Shown here piece after piece: positions 28,051 through 35,388 of a stretch of DNA of 64,000 nucleotides. Both the position numbers and the translations under genes were made by a program. This DNA is from ZC4RG30 sp046347045 (GTDB lineage Bacteria > Pseudomonadota > Gammaproteobacteria > Steroidobacterales > Steroidobacteraceae). The notes beneath the pieces are model-generated. The model saw only the letters and a program-made list of their open reading frames with translations. It had not been told where the DNA came from and did not search any database. The stretch's first letter is position 1. Each line of letters begins with the position of its first letter. Location of the stretch: positions 124,001 to 188,000 of the forward strand of contig JAXMGX010000002.1 in assembly GCA_046347045.1 (NCBI GenBank), given 5' to 3'.

Positions 28051-28991
28051 ACGCGCATCGCTCCGCTTATGTATTCGCGGCGATCGGCGCAACACTGTGC
28101 TGGGGCGCGGGCATGACTCTCACCAAGCTCGCTCTCGAGCATTTTCCGCCGTCGCTGCTGCTGCCGGTCCAGCTCGTCGCCAGCATCGCATTCCTGGTCG
28201 TCGTGCTGCTGGTGACGGGCATTCGCACCATTTCCTGGCCGCAACTGCTGCGCAACAGCGGACTGGGTGTGCTGGAACCCGGCCTGGCCTACTTCCTGGC
28301 GCTGGAAGGACTGAACCGCATCGGCGCCGCCGAGGCAGTGGTGCTTTCGTCCACCGAGTCGATCGCGGTGGTGCTGCTCGCCTGGTTGTTCGCCATCGAG
28401 CGGCCGCGCGGTGTGGTGCTGCTGCTGGCCGTGGTCGGCGCGGCCGGCGCCGTGCTGGTGGCCGGCAGCCATCTGCAGTACACCGGTGGTGCGATCTCGC
28501 TGTGGGGCGACGTGCTGGTCGTGGGCGGCGTGATCAGCGCGGCGATCTACGTGGTGTGCTCGGCACGGCGCGCATCGGCCACGCAGCCGATACCGGCGCT
28601 GATCGGACAGCAGGTTGTCGCCCTGGCCTTCGCCATCGGGGTGCACCTGGCCTTCAGCAGCGCATCGCTCAGCATGCCGTCTGCGTCCACTTATGGATGG
28701 GTGCTGGCCGCCTCATCGGGCATCGTCCAGTACGCCTGTGCGTTCTGGCTGTATCTGTGGGCGCTGAAGGGGTTGCGCGCCGACGAAGCCGGCCTGTACC
28801 TCAGCCTCATCCCGGTGTTCGGCCTGCTGATCGCCATCCCCGTGCTGGACGAACGGCTCACGGCAACACAGTGGATGGGCACCATCGTGATCATCGGGAC
28901 GATCATCGTGCTGACGCGCATCAGGGAGGAGCAGCCGGTCGATGCGCAGGAGGCCGAGGACGCGAGCAAGCTGCGGTCCGCCGTCTTGTGA
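28047..28991 (+). CDS. EamA/DMT family transporter
   Basis: A ten-helix inner-membrane transporter of 314 residues made of two EamA repeats (about 8-140 and 155-290). Signature stretches include ATLCWGAGMTLTKLAL, AEAVVLSSTESIAVVLLAW and the mirrored EAGLYLSLIPVFGLLIAIPV in the second repeat. Family members export amino acids, metabolites or drugs. Start ATG 28047 lies inside the stop of the unknown gene upstream, so the pair acts as a unit: modification or binding of a compound followed by export is a reasonable inference. Confidence 0.9.
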   Translation: MNAHRSAYVFAAIGATLCWGAGMTLTKLALEHFPPSLLLPVQLVASIAFLVVVLLVTGIRTISWPQLLRNSGLGVLEPGLAYFLALEGLNRIGAAEAVVLSSTESIAVVLLAWLFAIERPRGVVLLLAVVGAAGAVLVAGSHLQYTGGAISLWGDVLVVGGVISAAIYVVCSARRASATQPIPALIGQQVVALAFAIGVHLAFSSASLSMPSASTYGWVLAASSGIVQYACAFWLYLWALKGLRADEAGLYLSLIPVFGLLIAIPVLDERLTATQWMGTIVIIGTIIVLTRIREEQPVDAQEAEDASKLRSAVL

Positions 28992-29009
28992 CGTCGGGTC
29001 GCCGCGGCG

Positions 29010-29255
29010 TCAGGTCGAAGGGTCTGCCGCCGCGGGGCTCGAAAGCACCATGCTGTCGCGACGCGACTTCGCGGCCTCGCGGCGCCGCTGCAGGGCGGCG
29101 TCGGGATCGATGCCATTGATGCGCGCAAGCCGGCAGACCAGCGCATGCACTTCGCGCAGCACCTCGGCGTAGTCGCGTTTCGCGACACCCATGGCAGCAG
29201 GCGAAAGGTCATGAAGGGCGCGCTTGATCGCGCCGACGGTGGGTTCATCCGCCAT
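29010..29255 (-). CDS. Small hypothetical protein
   Basis: An 81-residue soluble protein, start taken at ATG 29255 (MADEPTVGAIKRALHDLSP). The centre is helical (AKRDYAEVLREVHALVCRLARINGIDPDAAL) and the end is polar and likely disordered. Not recognised. Longer in-frame starts up to 29387 would run through the palindrome at 29341-29357, which makes them unlikely. It converges on the EamA gene. Confidence 0.6.
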   Translation of the reverse strand: MADEPTVGAIKRALHDLSPAAMGVAKRDYAEVLREVHALVCRLARINGIDPDAALQRRREAAKSRRDSMVLSSPAAADPST

Positions 29256-29340
29256 GGTCGGCGAAGGCAGTGCATGAACAGCGTTGTCGGTATCGCTCAC
29301 GTAGATGATCCCGGCCGGCCTTTCGACCACTGCGCGCAAT

Positions 29341-29357
29341 ATATGCAGAGCACATAT
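29341..29357. promoter_or_regulatory. Palindrome matching the MarR-EamA site
   Basis: ATATG at 29341-29345 and CATAT at 29353-29357 with a 7-base spacer, extended outward with one mismatch. It has the same arms and spacing as the palindrome at 26890-26906. It lies 86 bases upstream of the 81-residue protein gene (minus strand). A shared regulator is inferred. Confidence 0.45.
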
Positions 29358-29394
29358 TTTCTGCAAGACAAGGGAAGATGGGCGCAATGCAGCA

Positions 29395-29418
29395 CGCGCG
29401 CATTGTGAAATGCGCGCG
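29395..29418. repeat. Perfect 10-bp hairpin with a GTGA loop
   Basis: CGCGCGCATT at 29395-29404 and its exact complement at 29409-29418 flank a GTGA tetraloop. There is no T run on either side, so it is not a typical intrinsic terminator. It lies in the 249-base gap between two minus-strand genes. Role unknown; a structured RNA element or a protein site are possible. Confidence 0.5.
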
Positions 29419-29504
29419 AAGGAATCATGGATTGCGGAGTCTGGAATGGCGCCCGACGCGGGGCGCAGCTGCCGGATTGGCCGGACGCAGCTAGAGGGCC
29501 GACT

Positions 29505-29738
29505 TCAGAGGTAGCGGTCGGCGTGGCGCGGCGTGTCGCGCGCCATGCGGTCGAGCTCGACATTGGCGCCGGCCACCAGATCGACGCCGGCCTTGCCCGC
29601 CAGCATGATCAGGTACAGCAGCAGGTCGCCGTATTCCTTCTCGACGTCCGCGCGGGGCCGGTCGGCGCGGCTGGCAGCGAATTGATCGAGCAGCCGCTTC
29701 ACTTCAGCCAGGGTTAAATTGCCGTGCTCTTGAGTCAT
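29505..29738 (-). CDS. Short MazG-like nucleotide pyrophosphohydrolase-related protein
   Basis: A 77-residue protein resembling the second half of MazG/MazG-like enzymes that hydrolyse nucleoside triphosphates. The metal-binding EYGDLLLYLIMLAGKAGVDL motif (an ExxD helix) is present near residue 35, with the downstream NVELDRMARDTPRHADRYL segment. The first helix with the EExxE motif that completes the active site is missing; residues 9-33 (LAEVKRLLDQFAASRADRPR) replace it. It may be a minimal or degenerate member. No ribosome site stands out. Confidence 0.6.
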   Translation of the reverse strand: MTQEHGNLTLAEVKRLLDQFAASRADRPRADVEKEYGDLLLYLIMLAGKAGVDLVAGANVELDRMARDTPRHADRYL

Positions 29739-29823
29739 CCGAAACCTTACGGGCTCTTTGGGACGGTCATCGCCGCAGCCAGTCTACAACTCTGGGGCTG
29801 ATCGGAGAAGCTGCTGGCCTGCC

Positions 29824-31938
29824 CTATTGCGCACTGACGCCGGCGCAGATCGACGAGGGAAACCGCCGGCTGGCCGAAGCCGTCCGCGCGGTGCGCGGCA
29901 GGTAGCGGAAGCGGATCGCCTCGCCGCCTCCCGGCGCCAGCTTCAGCTTCAGCGTGGCGCCCCGCGTGACGGGGCACTTCTCGATGGTGTGCGCAAAGCG
30001 GTCGCCGCGGTAGTCGGCGGAATCCGCATCGCGGTAGATCTCGGCCATGTACTCCCGGCCGGGCGCGAGGAAGCCGAGTCCGACGGACAGTTCGCGCGCG
30101 TCCTCGTCGGTGACGCTGCCCAGGTACCAGTCCTCGCTGTTGCGGTCCTTGCGGGCGATGGTGACGTAGTCGCCCACCTCGCCGTTCAGCACGACGGTGT
30201 CTTCCCAGTCCGCGGGCACATCCTTGATGAACTGGAATGGCGCGGGGAAGCGCGCGTAGTTCTCGGGCAGGTCGGCGGCCATCTGCACCGGCGAGTAGAT
30301 GACCACGTACAGCGCGAGCTGCTTGGCCAGCGTCGAGAGAATGGGCTGGCCACCACGGCCCGTGAGGCTGAGCACGCCCGGCGTGAAATCCATCGGACCG
30401 GCCAGCAGGCGCGTGAACACCAGGTTGGCCTCGTGCTCGGGTGGATTCGGCGGGCTGCCCCAGGCGTTGTATTCCATGCCGCGGGCGCCCTCGCGGGAGA
30501 TCCAGTTCGGATACGTGCGCCGGAGCCCCGTGTCCTTGATCGGCTCGTGCGGCAGCACTGCGATATGCCGGCGCGCCGCCTCCTCGACCACCTTGAGGTG
30601 ATGCCGCGACATCACCTGCCCATCGTGCCACTCGAAGCGGATGACGCCATCCGCCCCGCGCGCCTTGACGCCGCCCGCGTCCGCCACGTAGCCCGTCTTC
30701 ACCACATCCACGCCCAGGCGCTGGTAGAGGTCGAGCGCAGCGCCGAGCTGAGGCTCGTAGTGCGCGATGTTGGCGGAGGTCTCGTGGTGGCCGATCAGGT
30801 GCACGCCTTTCGAGCGCGCGTAGTCGGTTACGGCCTTGATGTCGAAGTCCGGGTAGGCGCGCGTGAAGCTGAAGGTCTCGCCATTGGCGAACCAGTCGCC
30901 ATCCCAGCCCTCGTTCCAGCCCTCGATGAGCACGCCACGAAATCCGTTGCGCGCCGCGAAGTCGATGTACTGCCTGGCGTGCTCCGTGGTCGCACCATGC
31001 TTGGGCCCGGAGGCCCAGCTCCATGTATCCAGGTGCATGGCCCACCAAATGCCCACGTACTTCGAAGGCTTGAACCAGGACACATCGCCGAGCTTGTTGG
31101 GCTCGTTGAGGTTCAGGATCAGGTCGGACATCGCAAGCCCCGCGGCGTTGCCGGCGATCTGCAGTGTTCGCCACGGGGTCGCGAACGGCGCCGCGCGGCT
31201 GACGCGGGCCCCCGACGAGGAAGGCGACAGCACGGCCTTGAGGCGCTGGCCCTCGACACGCCGCAGCCACATCGCCGAGTAGTCGACCAGTGCGGCCTCG
31301 TGGATCGCCAGGTGCACGCCGGACTGCGTCCGCATCGTCAGCGGCGTGTGGGCCTGGGCTACCTGGTCGAGCGCCGTGCGTTGATACAGGTACTCGTAGC
31401 GATTCCACTCGCCGCCGGGTATCCACCAGGCCGTGGCCGGCTCGGCAATGGCGAACTCGGTGAGCTCCTCCTGGATGTTCACCTGGCGCAATGATTCCTG
31501 CCCGGGGAATTCGTAGCGGAATCCCACGCCATCGTCGAACACGCGGAACACGACGTCGAGGCTGCGGGCGCCCGGCGTGGTCTCGGTGAAACGCGCGCGC
31601 AGCTCGTTGTAGTGGTTGCGCACGTGCAGCCTTTCACCCCATGGCAGGTTCCAGGCTTCATCCACGCTGCTTCGCGCCGTGTCCTTAAGCGCGAAGTTGC
31701 GCTCCAGCTTCGGCGCATCCGTCAGGATGAAACCCAGGCGCGATTCCTCGACCAGGAGCTTGCCCTCGCGCAGCACCTCGTAGCCGATCCGGCCCTCGCC
31801 ATTGAGCGTGAGGACGACGCGAAGCTTTCCGCCCGGCGATGCCACCTCCGCCACCGGGGCCGCCAGGGCCAGCGTGGCCGCGAGCAGCCCGCCCGCCAGG
31901 ACCGCGGCAATCCGTTGCAGCCAACGCATCCGGTTCAT
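29824..31938 (-). CDS. susB: Glycoside hydrolase family 97 alpha-glucosidase (SusB-like)
   Basis: A periplasmic retaining/inverting-family alpha-glucosidase acting on malto-oligosaccharides. Signal peptide at about residues 1-27 (LAGGLLAATLALA). An N-terminal beta-sandwich follows, then a (beta/alpha)8 barrel with VGIWWAMHLDTWSW, RGVLIEGWNEGWDGDW and VVKTGYVADA, and the glutamate-bearing motifs VLPHEPIKDTGLRRTYPN and SREGARGMEYNAWG that mark GH97a. The 704-residue length is typical. Start ATG 31938 has a GGAGAAAA ribosome site and overlaps the stop of the upstream GH13 gene (ATGA), so it is the last gene of the operon. Confidence 0.93.
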   Translation of the reverse strand: MNRMRWLQRIAAVLAGGLLAATLALAAPVAEVASPGGKLRVVLTLNGEGRIGYEVLREGKLLVEESRLGFILTDAPKLERNFALKDTARSSVDEAWNLPWGERLHVRNHYNELRARFTETTPGARSLDVVFRVFDDGVGFRYEFPGQESLRQVNIQEELTEFAIAEPATAWWIPGGEWNRYEYLYQRTALDQVAQAHTPLTMRTQSGVHLAIHEAALVDYSAMWLRRVEGQRLKAVLSPSSSGARVSRAAPFATPWRTLQIAGNAAGLAMSDLILNLNEPNKLGDVSWFKPSKYVGIWWAMHLDTWSWASGPKHGATTEHARQYIDFAARNGFRGVLIEGWNEGWDGDWFANGETFSFTRAYPDFDIKAVTDYARSKGVHLIGHHETSANIAHYEPQLGAALDLYQRLGVDVVKTGYVADAGGVKARGADGVIRFEWHDGQVMSRHHLKVVEEAARRHIAVLPHEPIKDTGLRRTYPNWISREGARGMEYNAWGSPPNPPEHEANLVFTRLLAGPMDFTPGVLSLTGRGGQPILSTLAKQLALYVVIYSPVQMAADLPENYARFPAPFQFIKDVPADWEDTVVLNGEVGDYVTIARKDRNSEDWYLGSVTDEDARELSVGLGFLAPGREYMAEIYRDADSADYRGDRFAHTIEKCPVTRGATLKLKLAPGGGEAIRFRYLPRTARTASASRRFPSSICAGVSAQ

Positions 31939-33533
31939 GGGGTTTTCTCCAGAATGAGTCCCGAGAATCCCGGCAGCAGCACCGCCTGCGGATTGCCCGT
32001 TTGCGCCAGCGTGCGCCATGTGGTGGGCGCGCTGGCCGGTCGAGGCAGCGGTGCCGACGCCAGGTTGAAGACGCAGCGCAACTGCTGAGTGGCAGTGCGC
32101 CGCTCGATGACGAGCAGCGCATCGCCCGCTTCGAGCACCTGAAGGTCACCCTCGCGCAGCGCCATATTCGTCTTGCGCAGCGCCATGAGCTGCCGCGTCC
32201 ATGCCAGCATCGAACCGGGCTGCCGCTGCTGGTCCGACACGTTCAACGCCAACTGTTCCGGCACCACGGGCAGCCACGGCAGGCAAGTGGAGAATCCGCC
32301 GAAGGGATCATCGCCGCGCCAGGGCATCGGGGTGCGCGCGCCGTCGCGGCCCAGTGTCAACGGCCAGTTGGCGATGGCCTCGGGGTCCTGCAGGTCCTCG
32401 AAGTCGATGCTGGCCTGGGGCAGGCCGAGCTCCTCGCCGTAGTAGAGGAACACATTGCCGCGCAGGCTGATGAGCAGCAGCATGGCGAGCCGGGCGAAAG
32501 CGTCCCGGTGTTCGGGTGCGGCCCAGCGGGAAACGGCGCGTGGCGCGTCGTGGTTGGAAAATGCCCAGCTCGGCCACAGTGCATCCCCGTGCGACGGCCA
32601 TGCTTCCAGCACGCTGCGCACCAGCGCGGGCGTCAGCCGCTCGGCGTAGAGGAAATCGAATCCATAGGCGGAGTGCAGGCGATCGGTTCCCTGGATCAGC
32701 ATCTTCATCGCCGGCAGCGCATCCAGCCCGCCCACCTCGGCCACAGTGAACTTTCCGCCATGCTCCTCGGTCAGGCGACGGATGCTGCGGATGAAGTCCA
32801 GCAGCAGCGGATGTCCCTGGTTGTGGATGGGAAGCTGGAAATCACTGGGGCGTGTACGCACGGTGCCCCGGTCCGGCGCCGGCGGGTTGTCCCGCAGTCC
32901 CGGATCGTGCATGGCGTAGTTGATGGCATCGAGCCGGAAACCATCGACGCCGCGCTTCAGCCAGAAGCGCGCCACATCCAGCAGTGCCGCCTGCACCGCC
33001 GGGTTGTGCACGTTGAGGTCGGGTTGCGCCGGCAGGAAATTGTGCAGGTAGTACTGGCGGCGCCGCGCGTCCCAATGCCAGGCCGGTCCGCCGAACAGGG
33101 ACTGCCAGTTGTTGGGCGGCGAGCCATCGGGCTTCGGATCGGCCCAGACGTACCAGTCCGCACGCGGATTGTCGCGGCTCGCGCGGCTTTCCCGGAACCA
33201 CGGATGCTGGTCGGAGGAATGCGAGTAGATCTGGTCGACGATCACCCGCAGTCCCAGCTCGTGCGCCCGGCTGACGAGCCGGTCGAAATCCGCCAGCGTG
33301 CCGAACACCGGATCGACATCGCAGAAATCGCTGACGTCGTAGCCGAAGTCGAGCATCGGGGACTTGTAGAACGGCGACAGCCAGATGGCATCCACGTTCA
33401 GCGCCGCCACATGGGGCAGCGCGGCGGTGATGCCGGGCAGATCCCCCACGCCATCGCCGTTGGAATCGACGAAGCTGCGCGGATAGATCTGGTAGATGGT
33501 GGCTCCCCGCCACCAGGGCGCATCGCCGCTCAT
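31935..33533 (-). CDS. GH13 alpha-glucosidase (oligo-1,6-glucosidase-like)
   Basis: Hydrolyses terminal alpha-glucosidic bonds of malto- or isomalto-oligosaccharides. Starts MSGDAPWWRGATIYQIYPRS, the usual GH13 opening without signal peptide, so cytoplasmic. Conserved regions: GLRVIVDQIYSH, nucleophile Asp in GVDGFRLDAINY, acid Glu in FTVAEVGG and FSNHDAPR. 532 residues. It is coupled by four-base overlaps to the amylase upstream and to GH97 downstream. The AEVGG in place of the common AEV(W/Y) is seen in the family. Confidence 0.92.
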   Translation of the reverse strand: MSGDAPWWRGATIYQIYPRSFVDSNGDGVGDLPGITAALPHVAALNVDAIWLSPFYKSPMLDFGYDVSDFCDVDPVFGTLADFDRLVSRAHELGLRVIVDQIYSHSSDQHPWFRESRASRDNPRADWYVWADPKPDGSPPNNWQSLFGGPAWHWDARRRQYYLHNFLPAQPDLNVHNPAVQAALLDVARFWLKRGVDGFRLDAINYAMHDPGLRDNPPAPDRGTVRTRPSDFQLPIHNQGHPLLLDFIRSIRRLTEEHGGKFTVAEVGGLDALPAMKMLIQGTDRLHSAYGFDFLYAERLTPALVRSVLEAWPSHGDALWPSWAFSNHDAPRAVSRWAAPEHRDAFARLAMLLLISLRGNVFLYYGEELGLPQASIDFEDLQDPEAIANWPLTLGRDGARTPMPWRGDDPFGGFSTCLPWLPVVPEQLALNVSDQQRQPGSMLAWTRQLMALRKTNMALREGDLQVLEAGDALLVIERRTATQQLRCVFNLASAPLPRPASAPTTWRTLAQTGNPQAVLLPGFSGLILEKTP

Positions 33534-35344
33534 GGTGCCGCGGCGGCGCACACCGCCATCTCCAGCGGGGGAAGCGTCAGCGCATAGCTGCCGGGAGATG
33601 TCGGCGATGCCGGGCAATCGCCATACAGGGTTTCGAAGCGCCGCGACGCCACGTCGGTCTGCACCTGGGCGCTCAGCGGATGTGTGGACGTGTTGAAGGC
33701 GATGAGCACTTCCCGCCCGGTGGCCGGGTCGATGCGCGAAACCGCGAACAGCCCGGGCTTGTCTTCATAGGCGCGAACCAGCTGGATTCCCCTGCGCAGT
33801 GCCGCGGTCCGCGTGCGCAGGCGCGCCAGCGTGGCGATGTGCCGGAACAGCGGATGCTGCACGTTGAAGCTGCTGGTGGCGGTGGTGGCGCTGGTGCCAA
33901 GCAGGGGCTGGTCGTTGTAGGACGCCACCCTGCTCGCGAACATGTCCTGCCGCGCGTCCTGGTCGCCGCCCCTGCCGATGAAGCCCTGTTCATCGCCGGA
34001 GTACACCACAGGCACGCCACGCAGCGTGAACAGCATGGAATGCGCCAGCTTCACCCGTTGCAGCACTTCGGCATCACTGGCGCCGGGAAACGCCGCGTGC
34101 ACCGCGAAAGCCAGCCGGCCCATATCGTGGTTGCTGACGAAGGTGGGCAGCTTCAGGGCTGCCGCTGCGCCACCTTCGTAGAGTGCATCGTCTTCGAACA
34201 GCCTCGCCAGCACCGACGTCCCGGCGGAGCCAGCCAGCGTCTGGCGGACGGCAGCCGCGAAGGCGAAATCGAGCACCGCGGGCAGGCGATCCACGCGCGT
34301 GTGCCGGGCCAGCAGCGCCACGTCCACATCGGTGCTGTAGACCTCGCCGAAGATGTGGAAGTTGGGAATGCCCCGCGCCCTGGCCCGGGCGAGCATGGCT
34401 GGCACGAATGCCTGCCAGAACTCCGGGTTCACGTGCTTGGCGGTGTCGATGCGAAAGCCATCGATGCCGAGCCGGTCGATCCATTGCCCGTAGATGTCCA
34501 CGAATCCGCGCACTACGCGCGGATTCTCGGTCATCAGGTCATCCAGGCCCGAGAAATCGCCCATTTGCGAGCTCTCGCCGGCAAACGTGGAATCGCCGCG
34601 GTTGTGGTAGTAGATGGGATCGTTCAGCCACGCCGGCACCTTGCGATGTTCCTCGCCGGCGGGCACGAAAGGCGTGTAGGCGAAGTCGGGCCGCGTCAGC
34701 CTCGCGAAGTTGGCGAGCGTCTGGTGCGGGGGCTGGTCCCCCGCGAAGCCAGCATTGATGGGCGCGCCGGTTGCGCCGCCCTGCGCGTCATAGGGGAAGT
34801 CGGCGCGCGAACGATAGGGGCAGGACGAGGTCGGGCACTCCCGGTAGGCAATGACATCGGCCGTGTGGTTGGTGATGATGTCCAGGTACACCTTGATGCC
34901 GCGCGCATGCGCCGCATCCACCAGCTCGCGCAGCTCGGCGTCGGTGCCCAGGTGCGGATCCACGCTGGTGAAGTCGGTGATCCAGTACCCGTGGTAGCCG
35001 GCGGACTCCGCCCCGGGGGCGCCCTGCACCGGCTTGTTGCGATACACCGGCCCGAGCCAGATCGCCGTTGCGCCCAGCGCCTCGATGTAGTCGAGCCGCT
35101 GGCGGAATCCCCGGAGATCCCCGCCGTGGTAGAAGCCCTTGTGCGACGGATCGAAGCCATTCACCAGCCGGTCGCCGCCGAGGCCGCCACGGTCGTTGCC
35201 CGGATCGCCGTTCTCGAAGCGATCCGGCAACGCGAAGTACATGAACTCGTCCTGCGGCAGCCGCTGCCGGTACGCGCCGGCGGCCTGCGCCGTGCCACAC
35301 AGCAGGCACAGCGCCAGCAGGACATGCCGCATGTTGATGGCCAT
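33530..35344 (-). CDS. Secreted GH13 alpha-amylase
   Basis: Cuts internal alpha-1,4 bonds of starch or maltodextrins outside the cytoplasm. A signal peptide lies at about residues 5-22 (MRHVLLALCLLCGTAQAAG). GH13 regions: IKVYLDIITNHTADVI, nucleophile in LGIDGFRIDTAKHV, acid in FHIFGEVY, and TFVSNHDMGRLAF. The C-terminal beta domain ends LPPLEMAVCAAAAP. ATG 35344 has GGAGG eight bases upstream; a second in-frame ATG at 35332 would also give the signal peptide. 604 residues. It follows the TonB receptor gene and overlaps the glucosidase start. Confidence 0.92.
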   Translation of the reverse strand: MAINMRHVLLALCLLCGTAQAAGAYRQRLPQDEFMYFALPDRFENGDPGNDRGGLGGDRLVNGFDPSHKGFYHGGDLRGFRQRLDYIEALGATAIWLGPVYRNKPVQGAPGAESAGYHGYWITDFTSVDPHLGTDAELRELVDAAHARGIKVYLDIITNHTADVIAYRECPTSSCPYRSRADFPYDAQGGATGAPINAGFAGDQPPHQTLANFARLTRPDFAYTPFVPAGEEHRKVPAWLNDPIYYHNRGDSTFAGESSQMGDFSGLDDLMTENPRVVRGFVDIYGQWIDRLGIDGFRIDTAKHVNPEFWQAFVPAMLARARARGIPNFHIFGEVYSTDVDVALLARHTRVDRLPAVLDFAFAAAVRQTLAGSAGTSVLARLFEDDALYEGGAAAALKLPTFVSNHDMGRLAFAVHAAFPGASDAEVLQRVKLAHSMLFTLRGVPVVYSGDEQGFIGRGGDQDARQDMFASRVASYNDQPLLGTSATTATSSFNVQHPLFRHIATLARLRTRTAALRRGIQLVRAYEDKPGLFAVSRIDPATGREVLIAFNTSTHPLSAQVQTDVASRRFETLYGDCPASPTSPGSYALTLPPLEMAVCAAAAP

Positions 35345-35388
35345 CACCAGCCTCCGACCCTGCCGCAGCAATCGCGGTTGGCGCGAGG

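Noticed and set aside
29395..29418. Hairpin considered as a terminator
   Set aside because: No T run on either strand and genes on both sides are transcribed on the minus strand across it.
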